A stretch of DNA of 64,000 bases from Podospora comata (lineage: Eukaryota > Ascomycota > Sordariomycetes > Sordariales > Podosporaceae). The position numbers and the translations under genes were made by a program. This document shows, in pieces, positions 35,587 to 45,639 of this stretch. The stretch is from positions 2,852,001-2,916,000 of the forward strand of contig CP071498.1 in assembly GCA_017354895.1 (NCBI GenBank). The letters are read 5' to 3'. The stretch's first letter is position 1, and the number at the start of each line of letters is the position of its first letter. A model generated the notes under the pieces. The model was not told the origin of the DNA. It worked only from the letters and a program-made list of their open reading frames with translations, and did not search any database.

Positions 35587-36042
35587 GTTAGGACCTCGGA
35601 CAGCGATTTGCAGTTTTTGATGCCTCAGTTTCGTAGGTACCCGCCCTGTTGCTCTTGATGAAGGAGAATTTGAAGGCAGATGACGCTTGTTCCATATCGT
35701 AAGGCATCATATGGGAGCCAATGTGGGGCTACACACATTACACACGTGTCCAATGATCAAAAAGAGTCCGCTAGAACCACTACATCCTAGGTAGTTTCTC
35801 CAAAGTCCATTATAATTTACTGCAAGGGAATAAGAGAGTAATCTGTAATCCAGGTATGCATTTATTCTCCTCTAAGCTCTACCATAAGGGATACCTGTCC
35901 TGAGAAGACTCCGTGAAGCCGCAGGTCAGTCAATATTCCCAGCACTATGCCCTAATATCAACTTCCAGATAACACTCCCAACCATCTTTCCCTCCAACCC
36001 CCCTCCACCATAGCCTCATAGGCTCATAGCGGCAAGAAACCA
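35587..36042. other. Intergenic
   Basis: Upstream flank of the HET fragment and 3' flank of the Pro/Ala-rich gene. Nothing recognised. Confidence 0.4.
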
Positions 36043-36339
36043 TCAACGCTTGGCGTTGGCGAAGAGGCCAATGGGGAATTTGGCAAGCCGCTGACCGCGC
36101 TCAGGCTTGGGTGGGGGAGCAACAATCTTTCGGACGCCGCGCTTGCTTGGGCGAGGCGGTCTTTTCATTCCTCCGGCAGGCGGCGGAGCGGCTTTGGCGG
36201 GTGGTGGGGCTGCCTGTCGTACGGGCAGAGCATTGCTTGGAGCCGGTGCAGGGCGACCGGCCTGGACTTTATTTGTAGGAGCAGGTGCCTTGGCTGGTGC
36301 CTTGGCGGGCGCTGCTGTCTTTGTGGGGAGGAGAGGCAT
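36043..36339 (-). CDS. Small basic Pro/Ala/Lys-rich protein
   Basis: From ATG 36339 the product has 98 residues: MPLLPTKTAAPAKAPAKAPA, further PAPAP and AAPPPAKAAPPPAGG runs, then KRPPRPSKRGVRKIVAPPPK and a short tail FPIGLFANAKR. It is disordered and strongly basic. A longer frame reaches 36492 but that extension looks unlike the rest, and a translation start at 36339 fits better. Function unknown. Confidence 0.5.
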   Translation of the reverse strand: MPLLPTKTAAPAKAPAKAPAPTNKVQAGRPAPAPSNALPVRQAAPPPAKAAPPPAGGMKRPPRPSKRGVRKIVAPPPKPERGQRLAKFPIGLFANAKR

Positions 36340-36894
36340 GGTGCAGGTGGTAATAAGAGTTAAAGCGGTGTGAAGGGTCTCGATAGTGTCAATGAAGAAC
36401 TGGGGCTTTGCGCTGAAGCAGGAGATGTGGATATATGTCGTCGGGGCTTGGTTAACGAGGTGTGAGGATGTTGCCCTCTGTTTGAAGGGCACCGTGACTG
36501 CGGTCTTATAGGTGAACCAAATACTATTTTTGGACGGCTCTGGGTAGGTAACTTGTCATCCAAACTTGAAATGAACTGGAGTACTATAATCCGAGGTCCA
36601 AAGGTGCTGGGCCTCACGGCACTGGGCAACCTGAGACAAGACTGATTTGTAACGACTGCAAAAATATAACATAGGTGAGATTCCTATGTCCTAGCGCTGT
36701 TTGTGCCCCTACCTAGCGGCGTGGGTGTAACAAAGCCCCCTGTACGGCTCAGCTACCGTAGGTGGGGCAAGTTGAAGACCAACAGACCTGCCATCGCACT
36801 GCAGCCTTCTTATTGCCCGTTGCCCCACGTTCCCTTGCTTCATCGGCCCTTTACTTGCCAGATTATTTTGACCTGAACACTTGCAAACACCACC
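36340..36894. other. Divergent intergenic region
   Basis: Promoter space for the Pro/Ala-rich gene (-) and the kinase-like gene (+), with TACCTA-like motifs. No further feature. Confidence 0.4.
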
Positions 36895-37989
36895 ATGCCT
36901 TCACCTCCCAGAACTAAAGTCCCTGTGACGTGGCAACCGCCGGCGGACCCGGACAAGCCTGCCTGTCCGTACCGCAGAAACTTCACGGTGGACATCAAGA
37001 GCCATACTCCTCCCCCACCTTTTGGTGGCCGAGACTACGGTCGTGGTGAAACACGGGCAGCAGTGGCCGACCAGACTCTGCGGTCTATTAAGCATACCGA
37101 ACTTGTCATGAGGAACCCACCCCTGGGAACAGCCAATCCGCCAGCGCAAAAGACTGCGACACTGACCATCAATGGCGAGCTCGCCGTCGCCGATGGCCGG
37201 GGTGCACAGTTAGCCATTTGCACCTTCACGCCAAAGATCGCCGGCCAGCGCGCCTTCCAGGCCGTGGCAAAAATTTACGACGCGCTGTATTACTCATTCC
37301 GCAACAAGGACATACCATCTGTACCTGTCGATGTTACCTTCGATGCGGACAAGGACTACAGCCGTGAGGCCGCAGCCTACGAGCACCTGAACAAGGAAAG
37401 CGAAGCGGGCGCACTCGCCCCAAGATACTTTGGCTCTTGGACCTTCAACGTGACCATCCGAATTGGCGGCACCACTCAGCAACGTCCAGTTCGTATGATT
37501 CTCATCGAGAACGTCCCTGGACCTAGCATCAGCCAGCTTTGTCTTCCCAACAGCGGAGTCGCTCTTGACCGGGCATCTCGCCTGGAGATCCTGGGGAGGG
37601 TGCTAGATGGCAATGCGAGATTACTGTTCAAAGGAATCGCACAGAACGATCTGGCTGCCCGTAACGTCATCTGTGCTTACCCACCAGGCACAATGCCCAG
37701 TGCCATGCGACAGCCTCCCCAACGAATCGTCCTGATCGACTACAATGCCGCCATTGTGTATGAAAAGACAAGGCATGGAATTCGGCCCTGGCAGAGACCG
37801 AGGTCCACGCTCCCACCGAACCCCATGGAGCTCTACTGGCAAGATACACTCGTGGAGTTCCGAGGCTGGATCCCATCAGAGTGGGAAGCGACACCCAGGT
37901 TGCGTCAGGAGTGGTTGAGAAGTCGCTTTGGAGGACAGAATGCGGCCAAGTATGCACCACTCAAGACAACACTGGAGATTGCCAAATAG
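36895..37989 (+). CDS. Fungal protein-kinase-like protein with altered HRD motif
   Basis: Single exon, 364 residues. A Pro-rich start leads to AFQAVAKIYDAL, where Lys near 126 sits as the VAxK ATP-binding lysine. ILIENVPGPSISQLC looks like the hinge. LLFKGIAQNDLAARNVIC carries the catalytic loop: Asp near 252 and Asn five residues on are kept, but HR of HRDLAARN is QN. VLIDYNAAIV (Asp near 282) replaces DFG. The end is rich in Trp and Arg (WIPSEWEATPRLRQEWL). The metal and base residues survive, so weak activity is possible; a scaffold role is equally possible. Confidence 0.68.
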   Translation: MPSPPRTKVPVTWQPPADPDKPACPYRRNFTVDIKSHTPPPPFGGRDYGRGETRAAVADQTLRSIKHTELVMRNPPLGTANPPAQKTATLTINGELAVADGRGAQLAICTFTPKIAGQRAFQAVAKIYDALYYSFRNKDIPSVPVDVTFDADKDYSREAAAYEHLNKESEAGALAPRYFGSWTFNVTIRIGGTTQQRPVRMILIENVPGPSISQLCLPNSGVALDRASRLEILGRVLDGNARLLFKGIAQNDLAARNVICAYPPGTMPSAMRQPPQRIVLIDYNAAIVYEKTRHGIRPWQRPRSTLPPNPMELYWQDTLVEFRGWIPSEWEATPRLRQEWLRSRFGGQNAAKYAPLKTTLEIAK

Positions 37990-38929
37990 GAGTGTTAGCT
38001 TGTGTTCTTGCTCTTTGGCAGCAAGTCAGTTGTATGTACTTGAGAGTTTAAGGGGTTCCTGGGCAACGAATGGGTACCGTGGCTTTGAAGATTTCTCAGG
38101 GGTAATATATTTCAGAATGACCAAGTACCTTAGCTATTAGATAACGGAAAGCACTCGGATATCTCAGGAATAGAATGACCACCGTCTATCAAACACAATA
38201 TCACGCTAGACACATCGTAAATAAGTACTTGATACTATCATTCTCACTTACCTACATACAGCACTGAAAAATGCTTAATAATGGTCGCAATCCAAAGATC
38301 CTTGAGTTCTATCAGTGGTAGGCTTCTTACAATATTACCTACCTAAACTATCCCCTGAAGGCATAGTTTCTATCCATGCATGTGTAGGACTTAGTAGCAG
38401 CACTGCTAACTTGCTACGTGCTACACAAATCGCTTCCAGACGCATATGACCCTCCCAGCAGTCGAGCTCTGGAACGGCTCACGATATCTATTTCGGGGAC
38501 TATTTTGAGGATTACATGAATACACGTCAGGTCACGACAATCTTCGCTCTTTGAAACTCGACGACCGTCGCTCTTTGAAACTCGACGACCGTCGCTCTTT
38601 GAAACAGGATACTAGCTCCACATCCACACCTCCTACGCCGTACTGGCGCCCCGCCGCTTCCGTCCAACCTATGCCGCAGAATACGAGTAAGACCAACAAT
38701 GTATTCGAAGCGGCGTTGGACAGCAACCCGCCGCAAGCCATTGCCATAATTATCTACCTTGCTTCCTGAAGCTAGTCGTAGTCTTCAGACTTATATCACA
38801 TCGTCCACCTCTTGTTCAAGAGCTGATCTGCCTCAAACCTGAACACATCGTCTTCGTCTTACACATCTGCAAAGCAATTACGCCACCTTACACTTCAGAC
38901 CTCTTTTTCCCAACCGTTACTCTTGCAAA
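37990..38929. other. Intergenic, about 0.9 kb
   Basis: Contains only the 24-bp tandem repeat at 38545-38606 and short open frames over it. No gene recognised. Confidence 0.45.
38545..38606. repeat. 24-bp tandem repeat, about 2.5 units
   Basis: The unit CGCTCTTTGAAACTCGACGA plus CCGT is repeated identically at 38545 and 38569, with a partial third unit from 38593. The period is a multiple of three, so short frames read SFKERRSS on the minus strand, but there is no other sign of a gene. Confidence 0.85.
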
Positions 38930-39772
38930 ATGGCCCAACCAGTCCGTATCTCCCAATCTTTCGCCAACGTCGCGACAAACGCTCTCCCCACCTACCCCAA
39001 CCCTCATGGAAATGCCAACGCCACCATCTCCGGTGACTCAACCCGCGACACAGACCCCCCCTATTTTGCGATTGCCTCCCAGAACAACTGGAACAACCTG
39101 GGCACCAACTTCTTAGGCAACCACCCCGCCTCCACCACCCCCAACCATCAGCTCAACGTCGAGACCGTCTCCCTCCGCGAAGACGCCGTCCATCACGGCA
39201 GCGAAGGCGACGTCGTCCGCTCGGCCGCAATGTACCTCCTCCACCCCATCAACCAAGCCCTCAGCACCCACCCCAACATTGCCATCACCTGCCAGTCCGA
39301 AGCCTCCACCAACCGCATCCGCAGCGACATCACCTACTACCGCCACCCCAACACGGCCAACGCAAACTTCAAGGCCTTTGCCGTGGTCGAGTTCAAGAAG
39401 CGCGGCGTGATCACGGCGGCCGAGTTCGCCGCCACGATCAGGTCCCAAACCGTCCCCACGCAGCAGGTGGTTGACAACACGGTGGCAGCCGCCATGGCCC
39501 TGCCCCACGGCAAGCAGACGTACTTTGACGGGGACTCGTTTGTGCTGATCAAGCAGGCGGCTTCGTACGCGGTGGCGCACAGGACGCCGTATGTGGCGCT
39601 GTTTAACTGGGACTTTCTGGTGCTGGTGCACTTCACGCAGATGACGCCGACGATGGACTATGTGGGGGATTACTGCCAGCTGCAGGTGATTCCGACTGCG
39701 CAGTCGTCGGCGATGAGGGGGGCGTTGTTGGGATTTTTGGCACATGCTTACGATAATGCTCCGGCTGTGTAG
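38930..39772 (+). CDS. PD-(D/E)XK nuclease-like protein
   Basis: Single exon, 280 residues. A conserved-looking helix LREDAVHHGSEGDVVRSAAM precedes NRIRSDITYYR (Asp near 133) and AFAVVEFKKRG (Glu 154, Lys 156). The order Glu-helix, Asp, ExK is the pattern of PD-(D/E)XK nuclease folds and recalls REase-like domains in fungal effector and transposon-linked proteins. After it come AMALPHGKQTYFDGDSFVLI and TPYVALFNWDFLVLVHF, which resemble the later beta strands. Intact frame, strong codon bias to C in wobble positions. Nuclease activity is inferred from motifs only. Confidence 0.6.
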   Translation: MAQPVRISQSFANVATNALPTYPNPHGNANATISGDSTRDTDPPYFAIASQNNWNNLGTNFLGNHPASTTPNHQLNVETVSLREDAVHHGSEGDVVRSAAMYLLHPINQALSTHPNIAITCQSEASTNRIRSDITYYRHPNTANANFKAFAVVEFKKRGVITAAEFAATIRSQTVPTQQVVDNTVAAAMALPHGKQTYFDGDSFVLIKQAASYAVAHRTPYVALFNWDFLVLVHFTQMTPTMDYVGDYCQLQVIPTAQSSAMRGALLGFLAHAYDNAPAV

Positions 39773-40402
39773 GTCGAGTTCATACAAGATTGGGTAGGTA
39801 AGGTAGGGGGTGCGGAGGGGGACCTAGATGTCAAACAACTTGTGGTGGGGTTCTGGGAAGACTGGCCGGAACGAACCGAGTCCTGTCAGCTTGCGTTGCG
39901 CGATATAGCAGGAATCAGAAGGATCAAAGATACCGTAATATTAAACATATTCTAGACCCTGTAAGACAGTTGTATCTGGTAGAGCCATCATGAACAATCT
40001 GTCAAATATTCCTAAAAGCCTGCAGACTGCCACTGCAGTCTCGTTGTACTTCATCTTCGCCCCAAGTAAAAAACAGCCATCCTCCAGTGGATGGTAGGGG
40101 AACAGTAGGGCAAAGGAACAGCGTGTGGACACGTATCGGAAGCTTTTGTGATCTGTCATACTTCATTTGGCAACTAGTAAAAGCAGTCGAAGGGGTAAGT
40201 CAAACCAATAGACATGGAAAAGTGGAACATAATGTTGATGGGAAGCACATTTCTCGATTGTTGACGCCATGGTCTACATAGGTGCTGTCTCCGAATCATC
40301 CCCGCCACCCCAGCCCTTTCTCAGCCAATGAGACCCCATCTAACCGTCTCTGCGTTCTGCGGCTCGATCAACAAGCGAACATGCGTTGCCGTGTTGATTC
40401 GT
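39773..40402. other. Intergenic, convergent gene ends
   Basis: 3' flanks of the PD-(D/E)XK-like gene (+) and the secreted-protein gene (-). Nothing recognised. Confidence 0.45.
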
Positions 40403-41084
40403 CTAGCAGTTGTCACCAGTGACATAGACGTTCCAGCTTCCCCTGAAGAAGTCCTGAGCTGAAACCTTGCACTTGGGGTCCCATCTGTGGCACTTGTCCT
40501 GAAGATACCAGGCGCTGTCGGAGATGGCGCCCCAGGTGACCTCCTTCTCAAAGGCGTTCTAGTATCGAGGAAAGGCAATGATTAGCTTACATGAAGAAGT
40601 GAAGAACAGATAAGAGACATACGTCATTGCACCACCAAATGGCGGAGTTGTAGGCGCAGCTGACACGGCCGCAGCTCCTGGGCTGGTTCCTGGGCGCCGG
40701 GCTGTCGATGCGGCCCAGGTAACGGGCACCATCACGGATGTCTTGGCAGAAGGCCTTTCCCTTGCCCGAGTCGAAATCGCAGTGGGTGGACTCGCGCTCG
40801 TCCTGGGTAGCCAGGGTGAAGGAGGCGGGGTCGGTGTCTGGATCGGTGAGGTTCATGCCAGCGGTGAAGTTCTGGGTCCAGCCGGGGTAGGAGATCTCCA
40901 TCTTGGCGATGGCCTCCTGGACTGTGCCGGTGACGACCTCGCGTGGGCTGGTGGGAACGTTAGGATCGATGGGAAGATTCCACTCGACCTCGTTGACGGC
41001 GTAGTTGGCGATGGGAGCAATCACGGCGCCATGGGCGAGCTGGGCGAGAACAGCGCCGATGGCGCAGAAGATCTTGGAGACCAT
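40403..41084 (-). CDS. Small secreted cysteine-containing protein, effector-like
   Basis: Exons 41084-40623 and 40558-40403 join in phase (GAC|GTATGT to CTAG|AAC) to 205 residues. A signal peptide MVSKIFCAIGAVLAQLAHGA is followed by VEWNLPIDPNVPTSPREVV. Cysteines cluster in the second half: STHCDFDSG, AFCQDIRDGARYLGRIDSP, SCGRVSCAYNSAIWWCND, DKCHRWDPKCKV and the final GDNC, seven or eight in all. This spacing suits disulfide pairs in an extracellular protein. Similar Cys-rich secreted proteins often are effectors or toxin-fold antimicrobial proteins, but I do not recognise the family. Confidence 0.72.
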
Positions 41085-41940
41085 GTTGACGGATTGGGTA
41101 GTTTCGTGGAGTTTGTTGGTTGGTAGTTGTTCGTGTCGTTGTTGTTGCTGGAGGAAGAGATTGACAGAAATTGGTCTGGCGATAGGTATGTGGTGCTTTA
41201 TACCCAGACCTAGAGCATCCCAAGGAGCATCTTCACACAGGACCACAATTGTTGAAAGCTTCCCATGTTGCTCTTTGCCCTATCGCGTCACTTCACTTCA
41301 GGCGTGACCGTAGGTAATCATCATGGACGGAGCATCTCGACAAATTCACTAGCGTGGAGATGACTTCAATGCAGACTCCGATGGATCTTCACTGATGAGA
41401 TATGTCCTGGTAACTTTATAGAACCCATTTGCTTCGGACTGCGTTGCTCTCAGATTCAGTGGGGATAGGTACTCTCAACGAGAGTTGATAAGGTAGCTCA
41501 TGACCACCCTTTCAATAAGAACGTCATCAGTCAAGACTACGAGGCCGGTTAAATGGTATTGATCTCTTGAACCGCAGCTTCGTGATTTTATAGCCTTTTT
41601 TTCAAACCCTACCTTACTAATTCCGAACGTGGTTGGAGAAAGGTTTGTTTACGTCTCACCTCTTTAGTCCTACCTAAGGTACCTATGATGTTCCGATATC
41701 CAGCCATCACCTGGTGCCAGGAATAACGGGATCTACCTTCGTACTCTACTTTGCTTCATAGAATGAGTAGATATTCCCATGGTGCGCTTTAAGTTTACCA
41801 ATGACTTTAAGCCTCACAAGCCTCCCAAGCCTCCCAAGCCCTCGCGCTGCCTTTTTTGTCTTAGCTGGAGGGTAGAGTTTAAAGTTTTCAGTTGATAAAC
41901 TTTTAAATAAGATACCTTACCTCCAAATCTTGCCCTCAAA
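41085..41940. other. Intergenic
   Basis: Promoter side of the secreted-protein gene. A short repeat of AAGCCTC(A/C)CAAGCCTCCC type occurs near 41810-41845. No gene seen. Confidence 0.4.
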
Positions 41941-41945
41941 AGGCC

Positions 41946-42131
41946 TTCTTAGTGGGTTCTAGTGGTGGGTTTTAGGTGTATATAAGGGAGTCCACTCCCA
42001 CAGGAGGGACCTATTCCTTTCCTCTCTTTTCCATCAGACAATACAACCTTCTTCACACTGGTCTTCTTCCCTCTCGGGCTCAAACCATAATAGCCAGCAG
42101 CATCTCCAGATAAACATATATCCTCTCCACC
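41946..42131 (+). promoter_or_regulatory. Promoter-like block, copy A
   Basis: Contains AGTGGGTTCTA, a TATA box in GTGTATATAAGG near 41978, then a short palindrome GGGAGTCCACTCCC, a CAGGAGGGACCT box and a pyrimidine-rich leader ending at ATG 42132. The same order occurs at 42898-43025. Confidence 0.7.
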
Positions 42132-42620
42132 ATGGACAGCTTCATCAACAGCATCAAAATCCTCGATTGGCTTCGGGCACCGACGCGCGACAATGCCGGT
42201 GATGATCTGCGTCAGAAGACGGACCAGCAAACCCCAAAGACGCAGCCCCAGTGGCATGATCCCGACGAACGCGCTACGCTCTACCAGACCTTCGTCAAGG
42301 AGCGTCTTGAGCTACAACGGAGCCTCAACAAGAAGATGATATCGCAGTCAAAACCGAACAGCCCCCACATCAAGAAGATGCAGAGGGAGATGGCTGCTTT
42401 GAGACTCGAAAAGGATGACTTGCAGCGAAGGTTTGTGGATGTCCAGGACGAAATGGATGAGTTGGAGCGAGCGTTTAGGAATACCTGCAAGACGCTTGCT
42501 CTTACGCAGGTGGAGGTTACCAAGTTGAGGGCGGAGATAAATAAGTATCGCTGTCCGGTGGATATGGACATTGACGAATTTCTGAGAAGGGGAAGGGAAA
42601 GATTGGAGCAGGTCGAATAG
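42132..42620 (+). CDS. Coiled-coil protein, possibly shortened by an in-frame stop
   Basis: ATG 42132 gives 162 residues. The stretch from about residue 75 to 150 is a long coiled coil (KKMQREMAALRLEKDDLQRR, then QDEMDELERAFRNTC and LTQVEVTKLRAEI). It stops at TAG 42618-42620. The same frame continues open for 129 codons to about 43007 with coding-like text (VLLEVDEEKGDELLAASRMI, LWDEIRVRIWKSEDYNL). TAG could come from CAG by a C-to-T change. Function unknown; coiled coils usually mediate assembly. Confidence 0.55.
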   Translation: MDSFINSIKILDWLRAPTRDNAGDDLRQKTDQQTPKTQPQWHDPDERATLYQTFVKERLELQRSLNKKMISQSKPNSPHIKKMQREMAALRLEKDDLQRRFVDVQDEMDELERAFRNTCKTLALTQVEVTKLRAEINKYRCPVDMDIDEFLRRGRERLEQVE

Positions 42621-42897
42621 GATGTGCTTCTGGAGGTAGATGAGGAGAAGGGCGACGAGTTATTGGCTGCATCCAGGATGATAGGAAAGCTTGGAGAGGA
42701 AGATTGGCGACAAGATGCTACTGGCGGGAGACTGGAAGGACGACGACTGTTATGGGATGAGATCCGGGTTAGGATTTGGAAATCTGAAGACTACAACCTC
42801 CGTACGGATCGTTGGGAGGTCCCACAGATAAGGAGGAATACGGAGGGGGCGCAACAGGCTTTACGAAGGGGGGGTGATAGGCTTGTTGATACCGATA

Positions 42898-43025
42898 CGA
42901 GGTGGCTTTCTCAGTGGGTTCTAATTACGGTTCCAGTCGTGTATATAAGGCTGAGGGAGTCCGCTCCCGCAGGAGGGACCTGTTCCTTTTCTTTCTTCTT
43001 TATCTGACAATTCAATCTTCTACTG
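42898..43025 (+). promoter_or_regulatory. Promoter-like block, copy B
   Basis: Repeats copy A: CAGTGGGTTCTA, a TATA box in GTGTATATAAGG near 42940, GGGAGTCCGCTCCC with a compensating change within the palindrome region, CAGGAGGGACCT, then a pyrimidine leader and TCTGACAATTCAATCTTCT. No gene follows in the usual place; the pogo/Fot1-type element starts at 43147. Confidence 0.65.
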
Positions 43026-43146
43026 AGACCTACTCCTGTATTTAGTCGTAGGCCCATATCAGCCACTAGGGATATACCTATCCTGTTTTTCTCATTGCTT
43101 TCGTAGATGTGTCGTCTTTCTCATCAAATAGTAATGTTTTAAGGTA

Positions 43147-44271
43147 ACGTATATTATAAGCGAGTCGTACATATAAGCGAGTCGTACAGTCTCCACCACG
43201 ACGCGTCCTCCTTACACTTAACATCAATTTTTTCCACAACCCAACATGCCTCCTACTTCAAAGAAAGCCAGGATACTCTTAGCCCTCGAGGCTCTCCAAA
43301 AGGACGAAAAATTAAGCCTCCGAGCTACAGCTAAGCTCTACAACGTACCACCTATGACTCTCTCTAACCGACGCGCCGGCCGGCCTGCACGACGCGATAC
43401 TACGCCCAATTCGAAGAAGCTCACTCAATCAGAAGAGGATGCTATTATTCAATACGTTATTGAGCTATGTGGGCGAGCTTTTCCACCAAGATTGCGTGGT
43501 GTGGAAGATATGGCTAACCAACTGCTACGCGTACGCGACGCGCCTCCTGTTGGCAAGCTCTCGGCACATAACTTCGTTAAACGCCAGCCACAGTTCCGTA
43601 CGCGTTTTACGCGTAGATACGACTACCAGAGGGCCAAGTGCGAGGATCCAAAGGTCATTGCCAAGTGGTTTGCGCTCGTACGGAACACTAAGGCTGAGTA
43701 CGGTATTGTAGATAACAATATCTATAACTTCGACGAGACTAGGTAGGTTTATGATAGGCATTATTAAGACTCGTATTACTAACTATTAAAATAGCTCCCC
43801 AACTTTAATATTAGCTATAGTAGACCGGCTTACTAAGGGTACAACGGCTATAATACACTAGGTAACTCTCCTTCGTGCAAAGAACGCTTTACTCCGTAAG
43901 GCTAACGAGGCCTTAAGTAAGCGCCGGAAAGCCAAAAGGATACGTGTGTAGCTTGGAAGATCACTTACTATTCAAGATACACAGGATCTACTAGACCAGA
44001 AGGCCGTGGGTGGGGAGGCAGTGGAAGAAATACAGCCGGATAGCGGTAGTGCAGGGGGGGCTCGTACGAAGGTTCGGTGCTGTGGTGTGTGCGGCAAGCC
44101 TGGCCATAACGCGCGCACTTGCCAGGAGGCTAGGGAATCATCTGATTCAGCCGTTTCTGATGTAATTGTAGTTGCTTCCTAATGTTATTACGGTATAATT
44201 GAGGATAGTTGTTGTAGGGTGGTGGAGACTGTACGACTCGCTTATATGTACGACTCGCTTATAATATACGT
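43147..44271 (+). mobile_element. Internally deleted pogo/Fot1-type DNA transposon
   Basis: Terminal inverted repeats of 53 bp at 43147-43199 and 44219-44271 are identical by eye, starting ACGTATATTATAAGCGAGTC. A TA duplication flanks both ends (43145-43146, 44272-44273), as for Tc1/mariner-pogo elements. Within each TIR the word ATAAGCGAGTCGTACA occurs twice. The length of 1125 bp is well below the roughly 2 kb of full Fot1/pogo copies. The identical TIRs point to a recent insertion, mobilised in trans. Confidence 0.92.
43246..44181 (+). pseudogene. Truncated pogo/Fot1-type transposase
   Basis: ATG 43246 opens a CENP-B-type helix-turn-helix (ALQKDEKLSLRATAKLYNVP, then a second HTH around LTQSEEDAIIQYVIELCGRA) and reaches the first DDE Asp in NIYNFDET before TAG near 43746. 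The middle of the DDE domain is missing. The C-terminal part resumes: LIL.IVDRLTKGTTAII, LLRKANEALSKRRKAKRIRV, and a zinc knuckle CGVCGKPGHNARTC near 44080-44130, ending at about 44181. Internal deletion plus stops make it non-functional. Confidence 0.85.
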
Positions 44272-44273
44272 TA

Positions 44274-44783
44274 CTGCTTTAATATATGTAGTAGCGTCAC
44301 CAACTGGTCACCATCAATGCCCTCTGGTATGATCTATCATGCATGCCATGTTGGAAGAGCAACATGGGCGGGTCCTCTTATCAAGTACGACGCATATCTG
44401 ACACAGAGTGAATACATCCCATTTCGGAGTATTCCAGGTTACCATGGAGCATCAAAAAGGCAGGTAGCCTGCAATTTAGGCACACGCGAGTATCAACGGA
44501 AATAGCTGAATGACGCGCTATCTCAACAAGTCCCATCGAAGACATCATTCAACAAGGTCTTGAAGCAACAGAACTCTTGCTCCTGATGATCCAGTGATAT
44601 AGCTATCCACTTCGTGACCGTACAGGTTCAGCAGTTAATTATTTACTGGAGCAGACCTGGACTCTACCAGCCATTCACTTTAATCTTGATGCTTTCCCAA
44701 GGCGCATATATTTCTGGCAACTCTATCCTTGGAATAGTTTTCCTCTTCACTACCCTCACCAACACCGACTCAATTGTCATAAG
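44274..44783. other. Intergenic
   Basis: Short stretch between the transposon and the BYS1-like gene. No feature recognised. Confidence 0.4.
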
Positions 44784-45379
44784 ATGCAGTCTTTCGTGAG
44801 CATCGTCCTTGCTGGCTTTCTGGCCGTGCTCGGGCTCTTCACTCAATCAACATCTGCCGCCGACATTCTACAGGTACACAATCATTGCAACTTTCCTGTT
44901 TGGTGGTGGCACAGCGCCATTGCGGGAAGATCCGAACGCCTGCGATAGAGGTGTGAACGGCCAATGCATTGGCAAGGGTGGTGAGCCTTTTGAGGCTCTC
45001 GCTGGACAGACCACTGTCTACCCTTGGCTGAAGAACGACAAGGGTGTCTCTATGAAGATCCGCCGCGGAGACAACGTCAACAAGTACACGTTTCAAGTCC
45101 CAGTCTTCCAGCTCGAGTACTGCCATTGCACTCAAGGAGAGCCCTGGGATCAGGGTCTTTGGTGGTAAGTATATCTTTAGCATTTCACATCCTCGAAAGG
45201 ACCATTCTTGCTGACTCCATCCTAGGGACCTTTCTGACATCGACGGGGACGGCCCTGGCCTCTATGACACCCCGTTCGGCGACCAAAACGTTTACGTTCA
45301 GACCACTGGTGCCGGCTCTTCTGATTCTCAATACAACACTTGCCGGAATCTCAAGTGCAAGAAGAACATGTATGATTGA
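44784..45379 (+). pseudogene. BYS1-like secreted protein gene with a frameshift
   Basis: ATG 44784 gives a signal peptide (MQSFVSIVLAGFLAVLGLFT) and the family start DILQVHNHCNFPVWWWHS. The text then shifts by one frame near 44920-44945: RGVNGQCIGKGGEPFEALAG, VSMKIRRGD and FQLEYCHC follow in the next frame. An intron at 45165-45225 (GTAAGT, CATCCTAG) joins GLWW to DLSDIDGDGPGLYD, and the last exon ends CRNLKCKKNMYD at TGA 45377-45379. BYS1-like proteins are small thaumatin-like secreted proteins of fungi with unclear roles. A further possible exon lies at 45486-45612. If the shift is a sequencing error the gene may be whole. Confidence 0.6.
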
Positions 45380-45639
45380 GGGTGCCAGGTGGAAAGGATG
45401 TCAAGGTTTCAGAACACGAAACCCACAAGAAGTAATTTTCTAAAGTGGTCATTTTAAACGACACACCACACCACATTCCCCAACAGTTCAACTGGTTCCG
45501 TACTTATGAAGATGGTAGCGGATACCAATTGCCATGGCGCTCCGGCTGCCTGCTGCCCCGTAGTCGCTCGGGAAGCTCTCTCGAGGACCTTCGTGCTGCG
45601 GTGGAGAAATAATCGGCAGTGACCGACATGTTTATTCAA

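Noticed and set aside
39113-39787. Minus-strand frame of 224 codons opposite the PD-(D/E)XK-like gene
   Set aside because: Composition is His/Arg/Val-rich shadow text; codon bias supports the plus strand.
42624-43007. Separate gene after the coiled-coil stop
   Set aside because: It has no ATG of its own at the start and is in the same frame as the gene before it, so a stop within one gene is more likely.
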